This document shows, piece after piece, positions 29,327-40,016 of a stretch of 64,000 nucleotides of DNA. Source of the stretch: Staphylococcus saccharolyticus. Lineage in GTDB: Bacteria; Bacillota; Bacilli; Staphylococcales; Staphylococcaceae. A program made the translations under genes and the position numbers. Position 1 is the first letter of the stretch; every line of letters begins with the position of its first letter. The stretch lies in assembly GCF_900458815.1 (NCBI RefSeq), contig NZ_UHDZ01000001.1:372001-436000 (forward strand). Direction: 5' to 3'. The notes beneath the pieces are model-generated. The model was not told where the DNA came from, did not search any database, and worked only from the letters and a program-made list of their open reading frames with translations.

Positions 29327-30795
29327 ATGATGACTCAATCAGTGATAGTAATTGGTGGTGGGCTTGGAGGTATTTCAGCCGCTATCCGATTGGCTCAAGA
29401 AGGTTTCTGTGTCAAACTTTATGAACAAAATAATCATCTTGGAGGAAAGGTTAATCGTCTTGAAAGTAAGGATTTGAGCTTTGATTTAGGTCCCTCAATA
29501 TTAACCATGCCTTATATTTTTGAGAGGCTGTTTAAATATAGTAATAAAAAGATGTCGGACTATATTCAAATAGAACGTTTATCTTTACAATGGCGAAACT
29601 TTTTCCCTAATGGTGACACAATAGATTTATATAAAAACTCTGAAGAAACGCTACTTAATAACAATCAATTAACTGAACAAGATAAAGAAGAGCTTGATCA
29701 ATTTTATAACTATGCTGAACGTATTCATCGTTTTACTTTTAATAAGGGCTTAGATTATCTTCGTGAAATTCTCAAATATCATGGGCCTTTCAGTGCTTTA
29801 AGAGGTTTCTATTACTTTTCTACGATGCAACAAGCCATCAATCGTTATGTATCAAATCCGCTGTTAAGAGAAATGTTAGGATACTTTATTAAATATGTAG
29901 GTGACTCCCTGCTGTTCTTTCAATGCTCTTTCATATGCAACAAGAACAGGGATTATGGTACATAAAAGGTGGTATGCACTATTTAGCTCAAGCGCTTGGA
30001 AAATTAGCGATTGAGGAAGGTGTAGACATTTATACTGGTGTATCAGTTGAGAATATTAAGACTTATCATAATTAAGTAGTAGGTGTTCGTTTAGATAGTG
30101 GTGAGATGATTCAATCAGATTATATTATTTCCAATATGGAAGTGATTCCTACTTATAGAGACCTACTTCATTTTAGCCAACAGAAAGTTGATAAACTTGA
30201 AAAGACGTTCGAACCAGCCAGCTCCGGTTATGTGTTACATTTAGGCATCAAACGTTCATATCCACAATTAGCACATCACAATTTCTTTTTCTCAAATGAT
30301 TTTAAGCAGAATTATTATGAGGTTTTTCATAAAAAACAATTGCCGGAAGATCCAACAATTTATCTTGTGAATTCAAATAAAACAGATTCACATCAAGCTC
30401 CAGAAGGGTATGAAAATATCAAAGTGTTACCACATATTCCATATATTCAAGATAGGCCCTTTAAACAAGACGAATATGATGCATTGAGGGAGCGTGTATT
30501 AACTAAATTAGAAAATATGGGACTTACAGATTTAAGGAAAAATATTATTTATGAAGATGTGTGGACACCTGAAGATATACGATACCACTATCGTTCTAAT
30601 AGAGGTTCTATCTATGGTGTCGTCGCAGACAAAAAGAAAAACAAAGGTTTTAAATTTCCGAAGCAAAGTGAGCACTTTGATAATTTATTCTTTGTAGGTG
30701 GATCGGTGAATCCTGGTGGCAGTATGCCTATGGTTACATTAAGTGGGCAACAAGTCGCTAATAAAATAGCTACCCTAGTTGCTGAAAAGGGGTGA
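29327..30795 (+). pseudogene. crtP: Diaponeurosporene oxidase CrtP, deletion and nonsense mutation
   Basis: CrtP is the FAD enzyme that oxidises the terminal methyl of 4,4'-diaponeurosporene using oxygen. The start, adjacent to the crtO stop, gives the dinucleotide-binding [14 protein letters not shown] and [14 protein letters not shown]. Two lesions are seen. At about 29900 the codons for roughly four residues (SYDA in S. aureus) plus one base are missing, a net 13-base deletion that shifts the frame. At 30073-30075 an in-frame TAA lies in the corrected frame (YHN-stop-VVGVRL). The C-terminal FAD motif [15 protein letters not shown] is intact. The enzyme cannot be made. Confidence 0.9.
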
Positions 30796-30802
30796 GCTTA
30801 AA

Positions 30803-31924
30803 TTGAAATTGTTACGAATGGTAGGCTCACTTTTCTCAATAGCATCTATCATTTGTGGGATGCTTATATACAATAGAAGAAACCGGCTATCTAAACCTCA
30901 AAAACGTTATAAAAATAATAATGAAGTGAATATAATTATACCTGCAAGAAATGAAGAAAAGCGCTTGCCACACCTTTTACAAACCTTAAATCAGCAACAA
31001 GATATCGCTAAAATTATTGTGATGGATGATGGTTCAACTGATCAGACCGTAGCAATTGCGCAAAATTTTGGGAAAACCGTATATCAAACTCATAATGATA
31101 CAAATGGTTTATGGTATGGCAAGTCACATGCATGTTATCAAGGTGCTAAGCATGCTAAAACGTCATTATTAATGTTTATCGACGCTGATGTATCATTAAC
31201 GATCTCTTATTCAATTGAAACTATTTTAGAGACATATCAATTACAACATAATAGAGGATTGTTAAGTATACAACCATATCATCAAACATATCGTTTTTAT
31301 GAAAGTCTGTCTGAGATATTCAATTTAATGACGGTTGTAGGTATGAACGGTTTCTCAAGTTTAGCACGTCACAACCATCAAAAGATGGCATTTGGTCTAG
31401 TTACTTTAATGAATAGAGAAGATTATTTCGCTACACAAGGTCATCAAAATGCTAGAAATAGCATTATTGAAGGCTTTGCTTAAGGTCAAGCATTTCAACA
31501 AGTATCTTTACCTGTGACTATATATGAAGGCGAAAATAATGTTCAATTCAGAATGTATGAAGAAAGATTTAAGTCATTAGTCCAAGGTTGGACTAAGTAC
31601 TTGTCTGTCGGTGCAAGTCAAATCCATCCAAAAGTTATGCTAGCAATTATGATTTGGTTAATGGGTTCCATTCATACCGCGGTAATGTTGTTATTAAGTT
31701 TTTTCATTAAACTATTCTCTAAATTTAAAACGATGACGACTTATATGCTTTATACTATTCAATTTATTATATTACATAGGAGAGTAGGTTCTTTTTCCAT
31801 TATTCTACTTATCTTACATCTTATATTAGTTATCTTTTTTGTAGTTATTTTTCTTAATTCGTGGCGACATGCACATTTTTCAACGTCTGTAGAATGGAAG
31901 GGACGTTCGTTTAAAATAAATTAA
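30803..31924 (+). pseudogene. crtQ: 4,4'-diaponeurosporenoate glycosyltransferase CrtQ, nonsense mutation
   Basis: CrtQ is a membrane family 2 glycosyltransferase that glucosylates diaponeurosporenoate. The start is a TTG at 30803 behind AAGGGGTGAG and overlapping nothing; it gives one N-terminal membrane helix. The GT-A domain then shows IIIPARNEEKRL, VMDDGSTDQT and FIDADVSL. An in-frame TAA at 31481-31483 replaces a Leu codon (EGFA-L-G; TTA to TAA). The frame continues 147 codons to 31924 with the C-terminal helices and VEWKGRSF. The truncated 226-residue product would lack the membrane part. Confidence 0.9.
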
Positions 31925-31957
31925 AACTGAATGTCTATTTAAAGAGAGGGGTATAAC

Positions 31958-32821
31958 ATGGTGGCTATTAAAGAAAGCTTTGACTACTGTCAACAAATCA
32001 TGAAAAAACATTCAAAAAGCTTTTCTTATGCATTTGATTTCTTGCCTGAACAAGAACGGAAGGCAGTGTGGGTGATTTATTCTGCGTGTCGTATTATCGA
32101 TGATAGTATTGATGTTTATGAAAATCCACAAATGCTAAAAGATACTTACGATGATATTTTATTAGTAGAGAATGCTTCAGACCATGATTGCTTAGAGTTT
32201 AACAGTAATCAACATATTATGGCCGCATTGGTACACGTATCGAAGCACTTTCAAGTAGGGTATCAATCTTTTTACAATCTCATTAACACAGTATATCAAG
32301 ACCAAAATTTTGAAATATTCGATACAGATGATGCATTGTTTGATTACTGTTATGGCGTAGCAGGAACAGTTGGTGAATTATTAACTCCGATACTTGCGAG
32401 TACTCCAAACGACAAAACATATCATGTTGCTCGTACATTAAGTGAAGCGTTACAACTTACAAATATCTTACGTGATGTGGGAGAAGACTTTGAAAACGGT
32501 AGAATTTATTTTAGTCGTAATCATTTAGAAGATTTTAATGTCTCGATTGAGTATCAATATCATGAAGGTGTGGCTCATAATTATATAGAATTGTGGGAAG
32601 ATTACGCCACGATAGCAGAGAACCATTGTGAAAGTGCGCTTTCGCATATAGATGTCTTTAATAAAGAAGCACAACCCATTGTAGAATTGGCTGCAATTAT
32701 CTACAGGGAAATTCTTAATGAAGTTCGACAAGCATCTTATACATTGCATCGACGTGTATATGTATCGAAGTTTAATAAAGCCAAGTTGTATAAGTCAATT
32801 AAAAAGAAATATCAATTATAG
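31958..32821 (+). CDS. crtM: Dehydrosqualene synthase CrtM
   Basis: CrtM condenses two farnesyl diphosphates head to head to 4,4'-diapophytoene (dehydrosqualene), the first step of the pigment pathway (EC 2.5.1.96). The 287-residue all-helical protein keeps both Asp-rich metal sites, DDSID at residues 48-52 and NILRDVGEDFE near 168-178, plus the flanking YCYGVAGTVGE. It is the only intact gene in its operon. With crtN, crtP, crtQ and crtO broken, no staphyloxanthin can form; at most colourless dehydrosqualene would accumulate. Starts at 31958 behind AGAGAGGGG. Confidence 0.93.
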   Translation: MVAIKESFDYCQQIMKKHSKSFSYAFDFLPEQERKAVWVIYSACRIIDDSIDVYENPQMLKDTYDDILLVENASDHDCLEFNSNQHIMAALVHVSKHFQVGYQSFYNLINTVYQDQNFEIFDTDDALFDYCYGVAGTVGELLTPILASTPNDKTYHVARTLSEALQLTNILRDVGEDFENGRIYFSRNHLEDFNVSIEYQYHEGVAHNYIELWEDYATIAENHCESALSHIDVFNKEAQPIVELAAIIYREILNEVRQASYTLHRRVYVSKFNKAKLYKSIKKKYQL

Positions 32822-32833
32822 GTGGAATGCTAA

Positions 32834-34330
32834 ATGGATATTGCTATTATAGGAGCAGGGGTTACTGGTTTAGCGTCAGCGGCAAGGCTTGCTTCACAAG
32901 GAAATCATGTCACAATTTTTGAAAAGAATAATTGACTAGGTGGACGGTATGAGTCAACTTAAGAAAGATGGCTTTACATTTGATATGGGTCCTTCAATTG
33001 TAATGATTCCAGAAGTTTACAAGGCTGTATTTGAGGATTGTGGTAAAAATTTTGAAAAATGAACCAGCTTCGATATATTTATGATGTTTATTTTGGAAAG
33101 AATGATAAAATGCGTGTACCTATGGATTTAGCTGAATTACAACAAATTCTTGAAAGTATAGAGCTTGGTACTACGCACGGATTTATGTCGTTTCTAACGG
33201 ATGTGTACAAACATTATGAAATAACACGTTATTATTTTTTAGAAAGAACTTACAGAAAGCCTTCTGATTTTTTTAATTTCACTTCACTTATTCAAGGCGC
33301 GAAATTAAAGACGTTAAATAACGCTGATTATTTAATAGATAGTTATGTAGATAACGAACGAATACAGAAATTATTAGCATTTCAAATGTTGTATATTGGC
33401 ATTAATCCAAAACGTGGACCGTCGCTTTGTTCAATTATTCCTATGATTGAAATGATGTTTGGGGTGCATTTCATTAAGGGAGGCATGTATGGTATGACAC
33501 AAGGACTTGCTGACTTAAATAAAGATTTAGGTGTCGATATACACTTAAATTCAACTATTGATGAAATCATTATTGATCCTAAATATAAACGTGCAGATGG
33601 CATCAAAGTTAATGGTCTTGTACATCGATTTGATAAAGTGCTATGTACAGCTGATTTTCCATATGCTGCAGAGCGATTAATGCCAGCACATGCACCTATT
33701 AAGAAATATAAACCGCATAAAATTGAACAGTTAGACTATTCTTGTTCTGCATTTTTAATGTATGTTGGAATTGATAAAGATGTGACCAACGAGATGATGC
33801 TCCATAATGTTATTTTTTCTCAACATTTTAGACGAAATATAGATGAAATTTTTGGCGGTAAATTTTCTGAAGATCCATCTATTTATATTTATGTACCTGC
33901 AGTGGGAAATCGAAATTTAGCTCCAGAAGGGTAAACAGGATTATATGTACTTATGCCTACGCCTGAACTAAAGACAGGTCAAATGAATTGGAAAGATCAA
34001 GCAATTATTGACAAGGTAAAACGTACGATTTATCAGCAAATGGAAACAATTAATGCGCTTGAAAATGTAGAAGAACATGTGATATCTGAAACGTTATTTA
34101 CCCCCATTGATTTTGAAAAGGAGTATAATGCTAAATTTGGTACAGCTTTTGGTTTAATGCCTACATTAGCACAAAGCAATTATTATAGACCTCCAAATGT
34201 TTCGCGGGATTATAAAGATTTATACTTTGCTGGTGCAAGTACGCACCCTGGAGCGGGCGTGCCGATTGTATTAACAAGTGCTAAAATCACAGCAAATGAG
34301 ATTTTAAAAGATATTAGAGATGGAATTTAA
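32834..34330 (+). pseudogene. crtN: Dehydrosqualene desaturase CrtN, multiple lesions
   Basis: CrtN desaturates diapophytoene to yellow 4,4'-diaponeurosporene. The frame from 32834 gives the FAD site IIGAGVTGLASAAR and then breaks four ways: a TGA at codon 34 (32933-32935), one inserted base near 32947 (GGR/MSQLKKDGF), a deletion of about 10 bases with frame change near 33057 (between GKNFEK and NQLRYIYDVYF), and an in-frame TAA at 33932-33934 (APEG-stop-TGLY, Lys expected). The rest aligns well, including FAGASTHPGAGVP at the C-terminus. It has the most lesions in the operon, and its loss alone abolishes colour. Confidence 0.92.
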
Positions 34331-34515
34331 TCATTAATATGATGTTAGAGGAAGAAAGTGATTTTAAGGAATGGTAGCGTTTTAGTTGTATCATTTCTTA
34401 AGCATCATTCTCATATTTTGCGGTAATTATTTCAGAATATTAGCAATATTGACATAATTCAACGCATTGATAAAATGGTAGTTAACAAGATTATAATGCT
34501 GAGTTGGAGGGGAGT
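34331..34515. other. Spacer between crtN and the aminotransferase
   Basis: AT-rich, without ORF or strong hairpin. TTGACATAATTC at about 34450 offers a -35-like TTGACA (34450-34455), but no convincing -10 follows. Confidence 0.25.
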
Positions 34516-35709
34516 ATGATGATTTCTGATAGACTTGCAGCAATTCCAGATAGTTATTTTGGTAAGATGATGGGGCGTAAGGTAGAACATGGACCATTGC
34601 CATTGATTAATATGGCTGTCGGAATTCCAGATGGAGAAACACCACAGGGCATCATTAATCATTTTGCTGAAGCACTTCGTTTACCTGAGAATCAAAAGTA
34701 TGGAGCTTTTAATGGTAAAGCATCGTTTAAGGAAGCAATTGTGAATTTCTATCAAAGACATTATGGTGTTGTATTAGACAAAGATGAAGAAGTGTGTATT
34801 TTATATGGAACTAAAAATGGTTTAGTAGCATTATCTACTTGTATCGTTAATCCAGGTGAAAATGTTCTTTTGCCAGATCCAGGTTATATAGATTATTTAG
34901 CAGGTGTCATGTTAGCCGATGCAAATCCAATCTCTTTGCAACTTCATCTGCCTGATTATTTACCAGATTGGAATGCTGTAGATACCCAAATTTTAAAAAA
35001 TACAAAGTTAATTTACTTAACATATCCTAATAATCCAACTGGTTCTACGGCAACTCAAGATGTATTCGGTGATGCAATTAAAAGATTTAAAAGGAACTCA
35101 AACTAAAATTGTTCATGACTTTGCCTAAGAGCGTTTGGTTTTGATTCAAAAAATCCAAGTATTCTCGCTTCAAAGAATGGAAAAGATGTTGCTATAGAGA
35201 TATTTTCTTTATCTAAGGGATACAATATGTCAGGTTTTCGTGTTGGTTTTGCAGTTGGAAATAAAGGTATGATTCAAGCACTGAAAAATTATCAAACGCA
35301 TACAAATGCAGGAATGTTTGGTGCAGTACAAGATGCTGCTACTTTTGCACTTAATCATTATGATGACTTTTTAGAACAACAAAATGATACCTTTAAGCAA
35401 AGACGAAATACTTTTGAAGCGAAGCTTGCTAAAGCCAATTTATCTTATATTCATTCAAAGGGTGGTATTTATTCATGGTTACAAACACCGACTGGGTTTG
35501 ATAGTGAATCATTTGAACAATTTTTATTAAAGGAAAAGTCTATTTTAGTTGCGCCTGGTATACCTTTTGGTGAGAACGGTAAGGATTATGTCAGAATATC
35601 ACTGGCTTTAGAGGACAAACAGCTTGAAGAAGCAGCACAAAGATTAATAGAACTTAAATATTTATATCAGGAGAAATGTGGTTTAGAAGGATATATAAGT
35701 TATGACTAA
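34516..35709 (+). pseudogene. Class I/II PLP aminotransferase, two frameshifts
   Basis: An aspartate-aminotransferase-fold enzyme of about 385 residues, starting at 34516 behind GGAGGGGAG (34519 is an alternative). It keeps NMAVGIPDGETP, YGTKNGLVAL, YPNNPTGS and the PLP lysine in FSLSKGYNMSGFR. The frame is lost near 35085 (KRFKRNSN instead of KGTQTKIVHDF) and again near 35127 (GCCTA-AGAGCG), and resumes before 35227. It overlaps the next gene by eight bases. The same neighbour pair (aminotransferase, D-2-hydroxyacid dehydrogenase) sits beside crt in S. aureus, as I recall, suggesting linked amino acid to hydroxy acid conversion. Confidence 0.85.
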
Positions 35710-36630
35710 AATTAAATTAATGAGTGTCAGAGAAGAAGATTTACCTTATATTGAGGCTTGGGCACAACAACATCAGGTGGAAGATGACTTCTCTCGCGAG
35801 CAATTGACTGAAAACTACGTAGAGTCAGTTAAAGATTGTGATGGATTATCATTATCACAAACGCTACCCATTTCCGAGGAAATTTATAAGAAGTTAGAAA
35901 GTTACGGCATTAAACAAATAGCTCAAAGAAGTGCTGGATTTGATGATTTTGATTTAGATCTTGCTACATAATACAATATAATCATCTCTAATGTACCTTC
36001 ATATTCTCCACGCAGTATTGCAGAATTTAAAGTTACCCAAGCTATCAATGTACTGAGAAATTATAATAGTATACGACGTAAGATGCGATTATATGATTTT
36101 AGATGGGAACCGTCAATTCTATCCCAATCACTCAGTGATTTGAAAGTTGCTGTTATAGGAACTGGTCATACTTGGAAGTATAATTGCACAAATTTTATCG
36201 GAAGGATATCGCTGTGATGTTGTTGCATATGATCCCTTTCCAAATGAGGTTATCAAGTTATATGTGACAAATCGATATTGCAAGAAGCTATTAGCGATGC
36301 TGATATTGTAACGATACATATACCAGCAACAAAGTATAATCATCACCTATTTGATGATAACGTGTTTAAAAGTTTTAAAAGTGGAGTTATATTTGTGAAT
36401 TGTGCTAGAGGACGTTTAGTTGATACAAAAGCGTTACTTTCAGCAATAGACCAAAGAGGCAAAAATATTAATGATCCATACTTGGATGCTTTGATTGAGA
36501 GAGACGATGCTATTTTTACACCTCACATAGCTTTTATACAGAAGTGGCAGTTCGAAAATTAATTTATGATGGCCCTTGATGCTACATTAGAAGTTATAAA
36601 GACAGGGATATGAGATTAAGAGTAAATTAA
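35702..36630 (+). pseudogene. D-2-hydroxyacid (D-lactate type) dehydrogenase, degraded
   Basis: The reading begins at an ATG at 35702 overlapping the aminotransferase. The Rossmann core is recognisable (LKVAVIGTGH then IGS..AQILSEGY in another frame), as are VTIHIPATKYNHHLFDDNVF, the arginine loop NCARGRLVD and the TPHIAF histidine. Lesions: an in-frame stop near 35969, frameshifts near 36170 and 36268, loss of about 25 residues near 36460 between SAIDQ and DPYLDAL (including the Asp/Glu region of the active site), and frameshifts near 36537 and 36612. The original stop is probably at 36628. Nonfunctional. Confidence 0.85.
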
Positions 36631-36679
36631 AAAAGGCATAAAGCTTAACGATGATATCTGCTAAGCTTTATGCCTTTTT
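36631..36679. terminator. Bidirectional terminator between ddh-like gene and copZ
   Basis: AAAAGGCATAAAGCTTA (36631-36647) pairs with TAAGCTTTATGCCTTTT (36662-36678). The strong stem, A-run and T-run serve both convergent transcripts. Confidence 0.9.
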
Positions 36680-36685
36680 ATTCAT

Positions 36686-36892
36686 TTATTTTACATCATA
36701 ACCTTGATCTTCGATGGCTTCTTTCATGCGTTCAATATTGGCTTTTGAGTCATTATACTCTACACGTACATTATTTTTAGCTAAATTAACTTCCGCACTT
36801 GAAACGCCGTTTAATTTAGCTAATGCTGATTCCACCGCATTTTTACAATGTTCACAACTCATTCCTTCAACTTGAATGATTTCTTGTGTCAT
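36686..36892 (-). CDS. copZ: Copper chaperone CopZ
   Basis: A 68-residue HMA-domain chaperone that carries Cu(I) to CopA in the cytoplasm. The metal site GMSCEHC has cysteines at residues 13 and 16, and the C-terminal IEDQGYDV is typical of CopZ. It lies about 105 bases after copA on the same strand and shares its promoter. A small ribosome binding site (AGGGGTG) precedes the ATG at 36892. Intact. Confidence 0.95.
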   Translation of the reverse strand: MTQEIIQVEGMSCEHCKNAVESALAKLNGVSSAEVNLAKNNVRVEYNDSKANIERMKEAIEDQGYDVK

Positions 36893-36996
36893 ATTTATTC
36901 ACCCCTTCGTTAACAACGTTTAACTTTTTTAAAGTTTTAAATAATAATTTTTAGAAAATTACTATTTTTGTAAAATTTAAAATACAATAATGTTAC

Positions 36997-39180
36997 CTAT
37001 AATTTCATCTTTTTAAGTCTTAATGCATTTGTAACAACACTAACTGAACTTAAAGCCATAGCTAAACCAGCAATCCAAGGTGCTAGTAAACCACATGCAG
37101 CAATAGGAATACCTGCTACATTGTAGCCGAAAGCCCAAAATAAGTTTTGACGAATATTCCTTATAGTAGCTTTACTTGCTTTAATGGCTTTAGGTAGAAG
37201 TAGTAAATCGCCACCTAGAATAGTGATATCAGCTACTTCAATAGCAACCTCTGTACCTGTCCCGATAGCAATACCAATATTAGCTTTAACAAGAGCAGGT
37301 GCATCATTGATACCATCTCCAACCATAGCGACGTTGTTACCGTCGTTTTGTAATCGAGATATTTGTTCTGCTTTTTGTTCAGGTAACACTTCTGCAATGA
37401 CACGGTTAATACCTACTTGTTGAGCAATTGCTTGGGCTGTCCGTTTATTATCACCAGTAAGCATCACTACATTTATATTCATGTCATGCAACGCTCTGAT
37501 TGCGTTTTTCGCAGAGTCTTTAACAGTATCTGCAACTGCAATGACGCCTTTAAGCACACCATCAACGGCTGTCATCATTGCTGTTTGACCTTGTTGTTCA
37601 TAATGATTTAACTTTTCATCTAAGTCTGTATTCACGGTAACATGTAAGTCATGCATTAGCTTTCTATTTCCAATTAAGACTTGTTGTTGTTGAATCATTG
37701 CTGCTATACCACGCCCTGGTATAGCATTAAATGAATCATTATCTAGTAAAGTAAGGTTTTTTGATTGGGCATAAGATACAATCGCTTCCGCCAGTGGATG
37801 TTCTGATGCTTTCTCAGCACTTGCTAAAAGTTGTAGCGTATTCTGATCACCTACATAATCTATAACGATAGGTTTCCCATTAGTGATGGTTCCAGTTTTA
37901 TCAAACACGATAGTATCAATTTGATGTGTACGTTCTACATATTCTCCACCTTTAAAAAGTATGCCATTTTCAGCAGCACGCCCTGTACCAACCATGATTG
38001 AGGTTGGTGTAGCTAACCCTAGTGCACAAGGACATGCAATCACTAATACAGAAATTGCAGCAATTAGTGCAGGTTCGAATTGACTAGGATACACAAACAT
38101 AATCCAAATTAAAAATGTGAATAATGCGATTACCACTACAATGGGAACAAAATATCCGGAAATAATATCGGCTAAACGTTGAATCGGTGCTTTAGAACTT
38201 TGCGCTTCCTCGACGACTTTTATGATATTAGATAATGCTGTATCATTACCGACTTTGGTAGCTTTCATAGTTATAGAGCCATTTTTATTGAGTGTTGAAC
38301 CGATAAGGGTACTTCCAACACTTTTTTCAACAGGAATAGATTCGCCAGTTAACATAGATTCATCTATAGAAGTCTCTCCTTTAAAAACTTCACCATCTAC
38401 TGGAATCTTTTCTCCAGGTTTAATAATTAAGTAATCACCTAATTTGACATGATTTAGTGGGACCATTATTTCTTGATTGTCTTTCAGTAAGCGTGCTTCT
38501 TTAGCTTGTAAACTCAATAATTCTCCAAGTGCATTTGTTGTTTGAGATTTTGCACGTGCTTCTAAATACTTACCGAAGAGGATTAATGTAATTAAAATTG
38601 CACTTGTTTCAAAATAAAGGTGTGGTTGATGCACACGATGTATTAACCACAAAATCAGCTCATAAATACTATAAAAGTATGCTGCGCTTGTTCCGACAGC
38701 GACTAGAACGTCCATGTTTGCAGAACCATTACGCAAATTCTTAAAAGCACCTACGTAAAATTGCCATCCAATTAGAAATTGGACAGCCGTTGGTAAGCTT
38801 AACTGTACCCATGGGTTCACTAATATAGCAGGAACATTTACAGGTAATAAATGTACGAACATTACAAATAGCGACGGTGCTGATAATATTGCAGAAATAA
38901 TTAATTTCGTACGCTTATGTTTAAGCTCATGTTCTTTGCGCGACGTTTGATTGTCATTGTCTGACTTAAGTTCAGCATCGTAGCCTAATTTTTGAATGCG
39001 CTGAATTACTTCATCAGTAGTAAGATCACTCGGATAAAATTCTACAAGTGCTTGTTCAGTAGTTAAATTGACTGTAGCTTGTTGAACGCCATGCAGTTTA
39101 TTTAAAACTTTTTCAATACGATTGGAACATGCCGCACATGTCATTCCTGTGATATCTAATGTTGTAGTTTTAGTTGTCAT
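36997..39180 (-). CDS. copA: Copper-exporting P1B-type ATPase with a single HMA domain
   Basis: Cu(I) efflux ATPase of the inner membrane, 727 residues from the ATG at 39180 (GGAGGTGAAC upstream). Order: one HMA domain (TGMTCAACS, Cys15 and Cys18), two then two further membrane helices, actuator domain with [10 protein letters not shown], the CPC copper site VIACPCALG, the phosphorylation motif [13 protein letters not shown]-binding HPLAEAI and the hinge [12 protein letters not shown]. Staphylococcal CopA normally has two HMA domains and about 795-802 residues. Here one is missing, and the remaining one looks like a join of the first half of HMA1 to the second half of HMA2. The frame is kept. 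Confidence 0.93.
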   Translation of the reverse strand: MTTKTTTLDITGMTCAACSNRIEKVLNKLHGVQQATVNLTTEQALVEFYPSDLTTDEVIQRIQKLGYDAELKSDNDNQTSRKEHELKHKRTKLIISAILSAPSLFVMFVHLLPVNVPAILVNPWVQLSLPTAVQFLIGWQFYVGAFKNLRNGSANMDVLVAVGTSAAYFYSIYELILWLIHRVHQPHLYFETSAILITLILFGKYLEARAKSQTTNALGELLSLQAKEARLLKDNQEIMVPLNHVKLGDYLIIKPGEKIPVDGEVFKGETSIDESMLTGESIPVEKSVGSTLIGSTLNKNGSITMKATKVGNDTALSNIIKVVEEAQSSKAPIQRLADIISGYFVPIVVVIALFTFLIWIMFVYPSQFEPALIAAISVLVIACPCALGLATPTSIMVGTGRAAENGILFKGGEYVERTHQIDTIVFDKTGTITNGKPIVIDYVGDQNTLQLLASAEKASEHPLAEAIVSYAQSKNLTLLDNDSFNAIPGRGIAAMIQQQQVLIGNRKLMHDLHVTVNTDLDEKLNHYEQQGQTAMMTAVDGVLKGVIAVADTVKDSAKNAIRALHDMNINVVMLTGDNKRTAQAIAQQVGINRVIAEVLPEQKAEQISRLQNDGNNVAMVGDGINDAPALVKANIGIAIGTGTEVAIEVADITILGGDLLLLPKAIKASKATIRNIRQNLFWAFGYNVAGIPIAACGLLAPWIAGLAMALSSVSVVTNALRLKKMKL

Positions 39181-39215
39181 GCCGTTCACCTCCATTTCTT
39201 TTCACATGTTCAATG

Positions 39216-39230
39216 TACCCCCTGTAGGTA
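39216..39230 (-). promoter_or_regulatory. CsoR-type copper operator
   Basis: On the minus strand TACCTACAGGGGGTA closely resembles the CsoR operator TACCCTACGGGGGTA type. It lies 36 bases before the copA start. CsoR releases DNA when it binds Cu(I). No csoR gene is in the window. Confidence 0.7.
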
Positions 39231-39270
39231 TATATGTCAATTGCTTTGTTTATGTCATTGAAAATTAAAA

Positions 39271-39382
39271 AGGAGTGAGACAGAATTCATATCGAATTCA
39301 TTGCCTCACCCCGGTAACGAACCCTAACTTGCTTTGTCTATTGAATTTCTGGATGAAATTCTCTTTATTAGGGCTCCCAGAT
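39271..39382 (+). repeat. Dispersed intergenic repeat, copy 2 (shortened)
   Basis: Matches the first half of the 5171-5371 element: GAGTGAGACAGAATTC, then CCCTAAC...TTAGGGC as outer stem around GAATTTC/GAAATTC (39308-39373). Here the outer stem has compensating changes (CCCTAAC with TTAGGG instead of CCCCAAC with GTTGGGG), which supports a folded structure. The distal hairpin is absent. Confidence 0.7.
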
Positions 39383-39531
39383 TCACACCTAGTCTATATT
39401 AAAGAAATTGAGTAGACAATCATGAACGTCAATGGATGGAAAAATGTTGATCATTGGATTAATAGCTTACTTTGAATATTTGGATAGATTGTTACATCAA
39501 TTTCGGATTATAAAAGAATGTTAAGAAAGAT

Positions 39532-39711
39532 TTAAAAAAAGTCAGAAGGATTTAATTTTTCTAAATCAATATTTTTTAAATTATTAAAATCAAAATTTGT
39601 AATGTCTTGTACAAGCTGACCAGTTTTAGCATGATTATAATAATAACTTGCTTCATTTAAGATGTCGTGGCCTTGGAACGTTTTGATAAGGCCTAAAATA
39701 ATAAGTGTCAC
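39532..39711 (-). CDS. Small hypothetical protein, possibly a gene remnant
   Basis: A 59-codon frame from a GTG at 39711, with AAGGAAT immediately upstream, to a stop at 39532. The product MTLIILGLIKTFQGHDILNE... continues with DITNFDFNNLKNIDLEKL and ends in SDFF. It has low-complexity hydrophilic content but a gene-like composition and no internal stop. It may be a small protein or the C-terminal end of a lost larger one. It lies in a 780-base gap between copA and the dehydrogenase and is not recognised. Confidence 0.4.
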   Translation of the reverse strand: MTLIILGLIKTFQGHDILNEASYYYNHAKTGQLVQDITNFDFNNLKNIDLEKLNPSDFF

Positions 39712-39827
39712 ATTCCTTGAGTATCTTTTTCATCAATGAAAGACTCCTTTATCTATTGGATAAATACAGTATACGTAATTTAAAATAAAAAACATGCGTC
39801 CATAGTACCGAAAATTTATTGTTCTAT

Positions 39828-39889
39828 AGAAGTACTAGGATTTTTAATCCGTTAAAGAAGTTCTGTTTACTATGAAAGCTAGTACTTCT
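39828..39889. repeat. Inverted repeat upstream of the short-chain dehydrogenase
   Basis: AGAAGTACTAG (39828-39838) is the exact complement of CTAGTACTTCT (39879-39889), with a 40-base loop. There is no T-run. It could be an operator pair or a leftover of a mobile element end. Confidence 0.4.
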
Positions 39890-40016
39890 TATTTAAATGG
39901 TAAAGCATTTAAGTTCCGAAAGAAAAAGATAAAGTCTACTGTGAAACCCTTTTGATTGTTTGATTTATAACTTTTACGGGAATTTTAACTTAAAACAAGA
40001 GGATAGGTGATATAAA

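Noticed and set aside
37184..38434. Three open frames on the plus strand within copA
   Set aside because: They are antisense shadows of the well-conserved ATPase, without ribosome binding sites.
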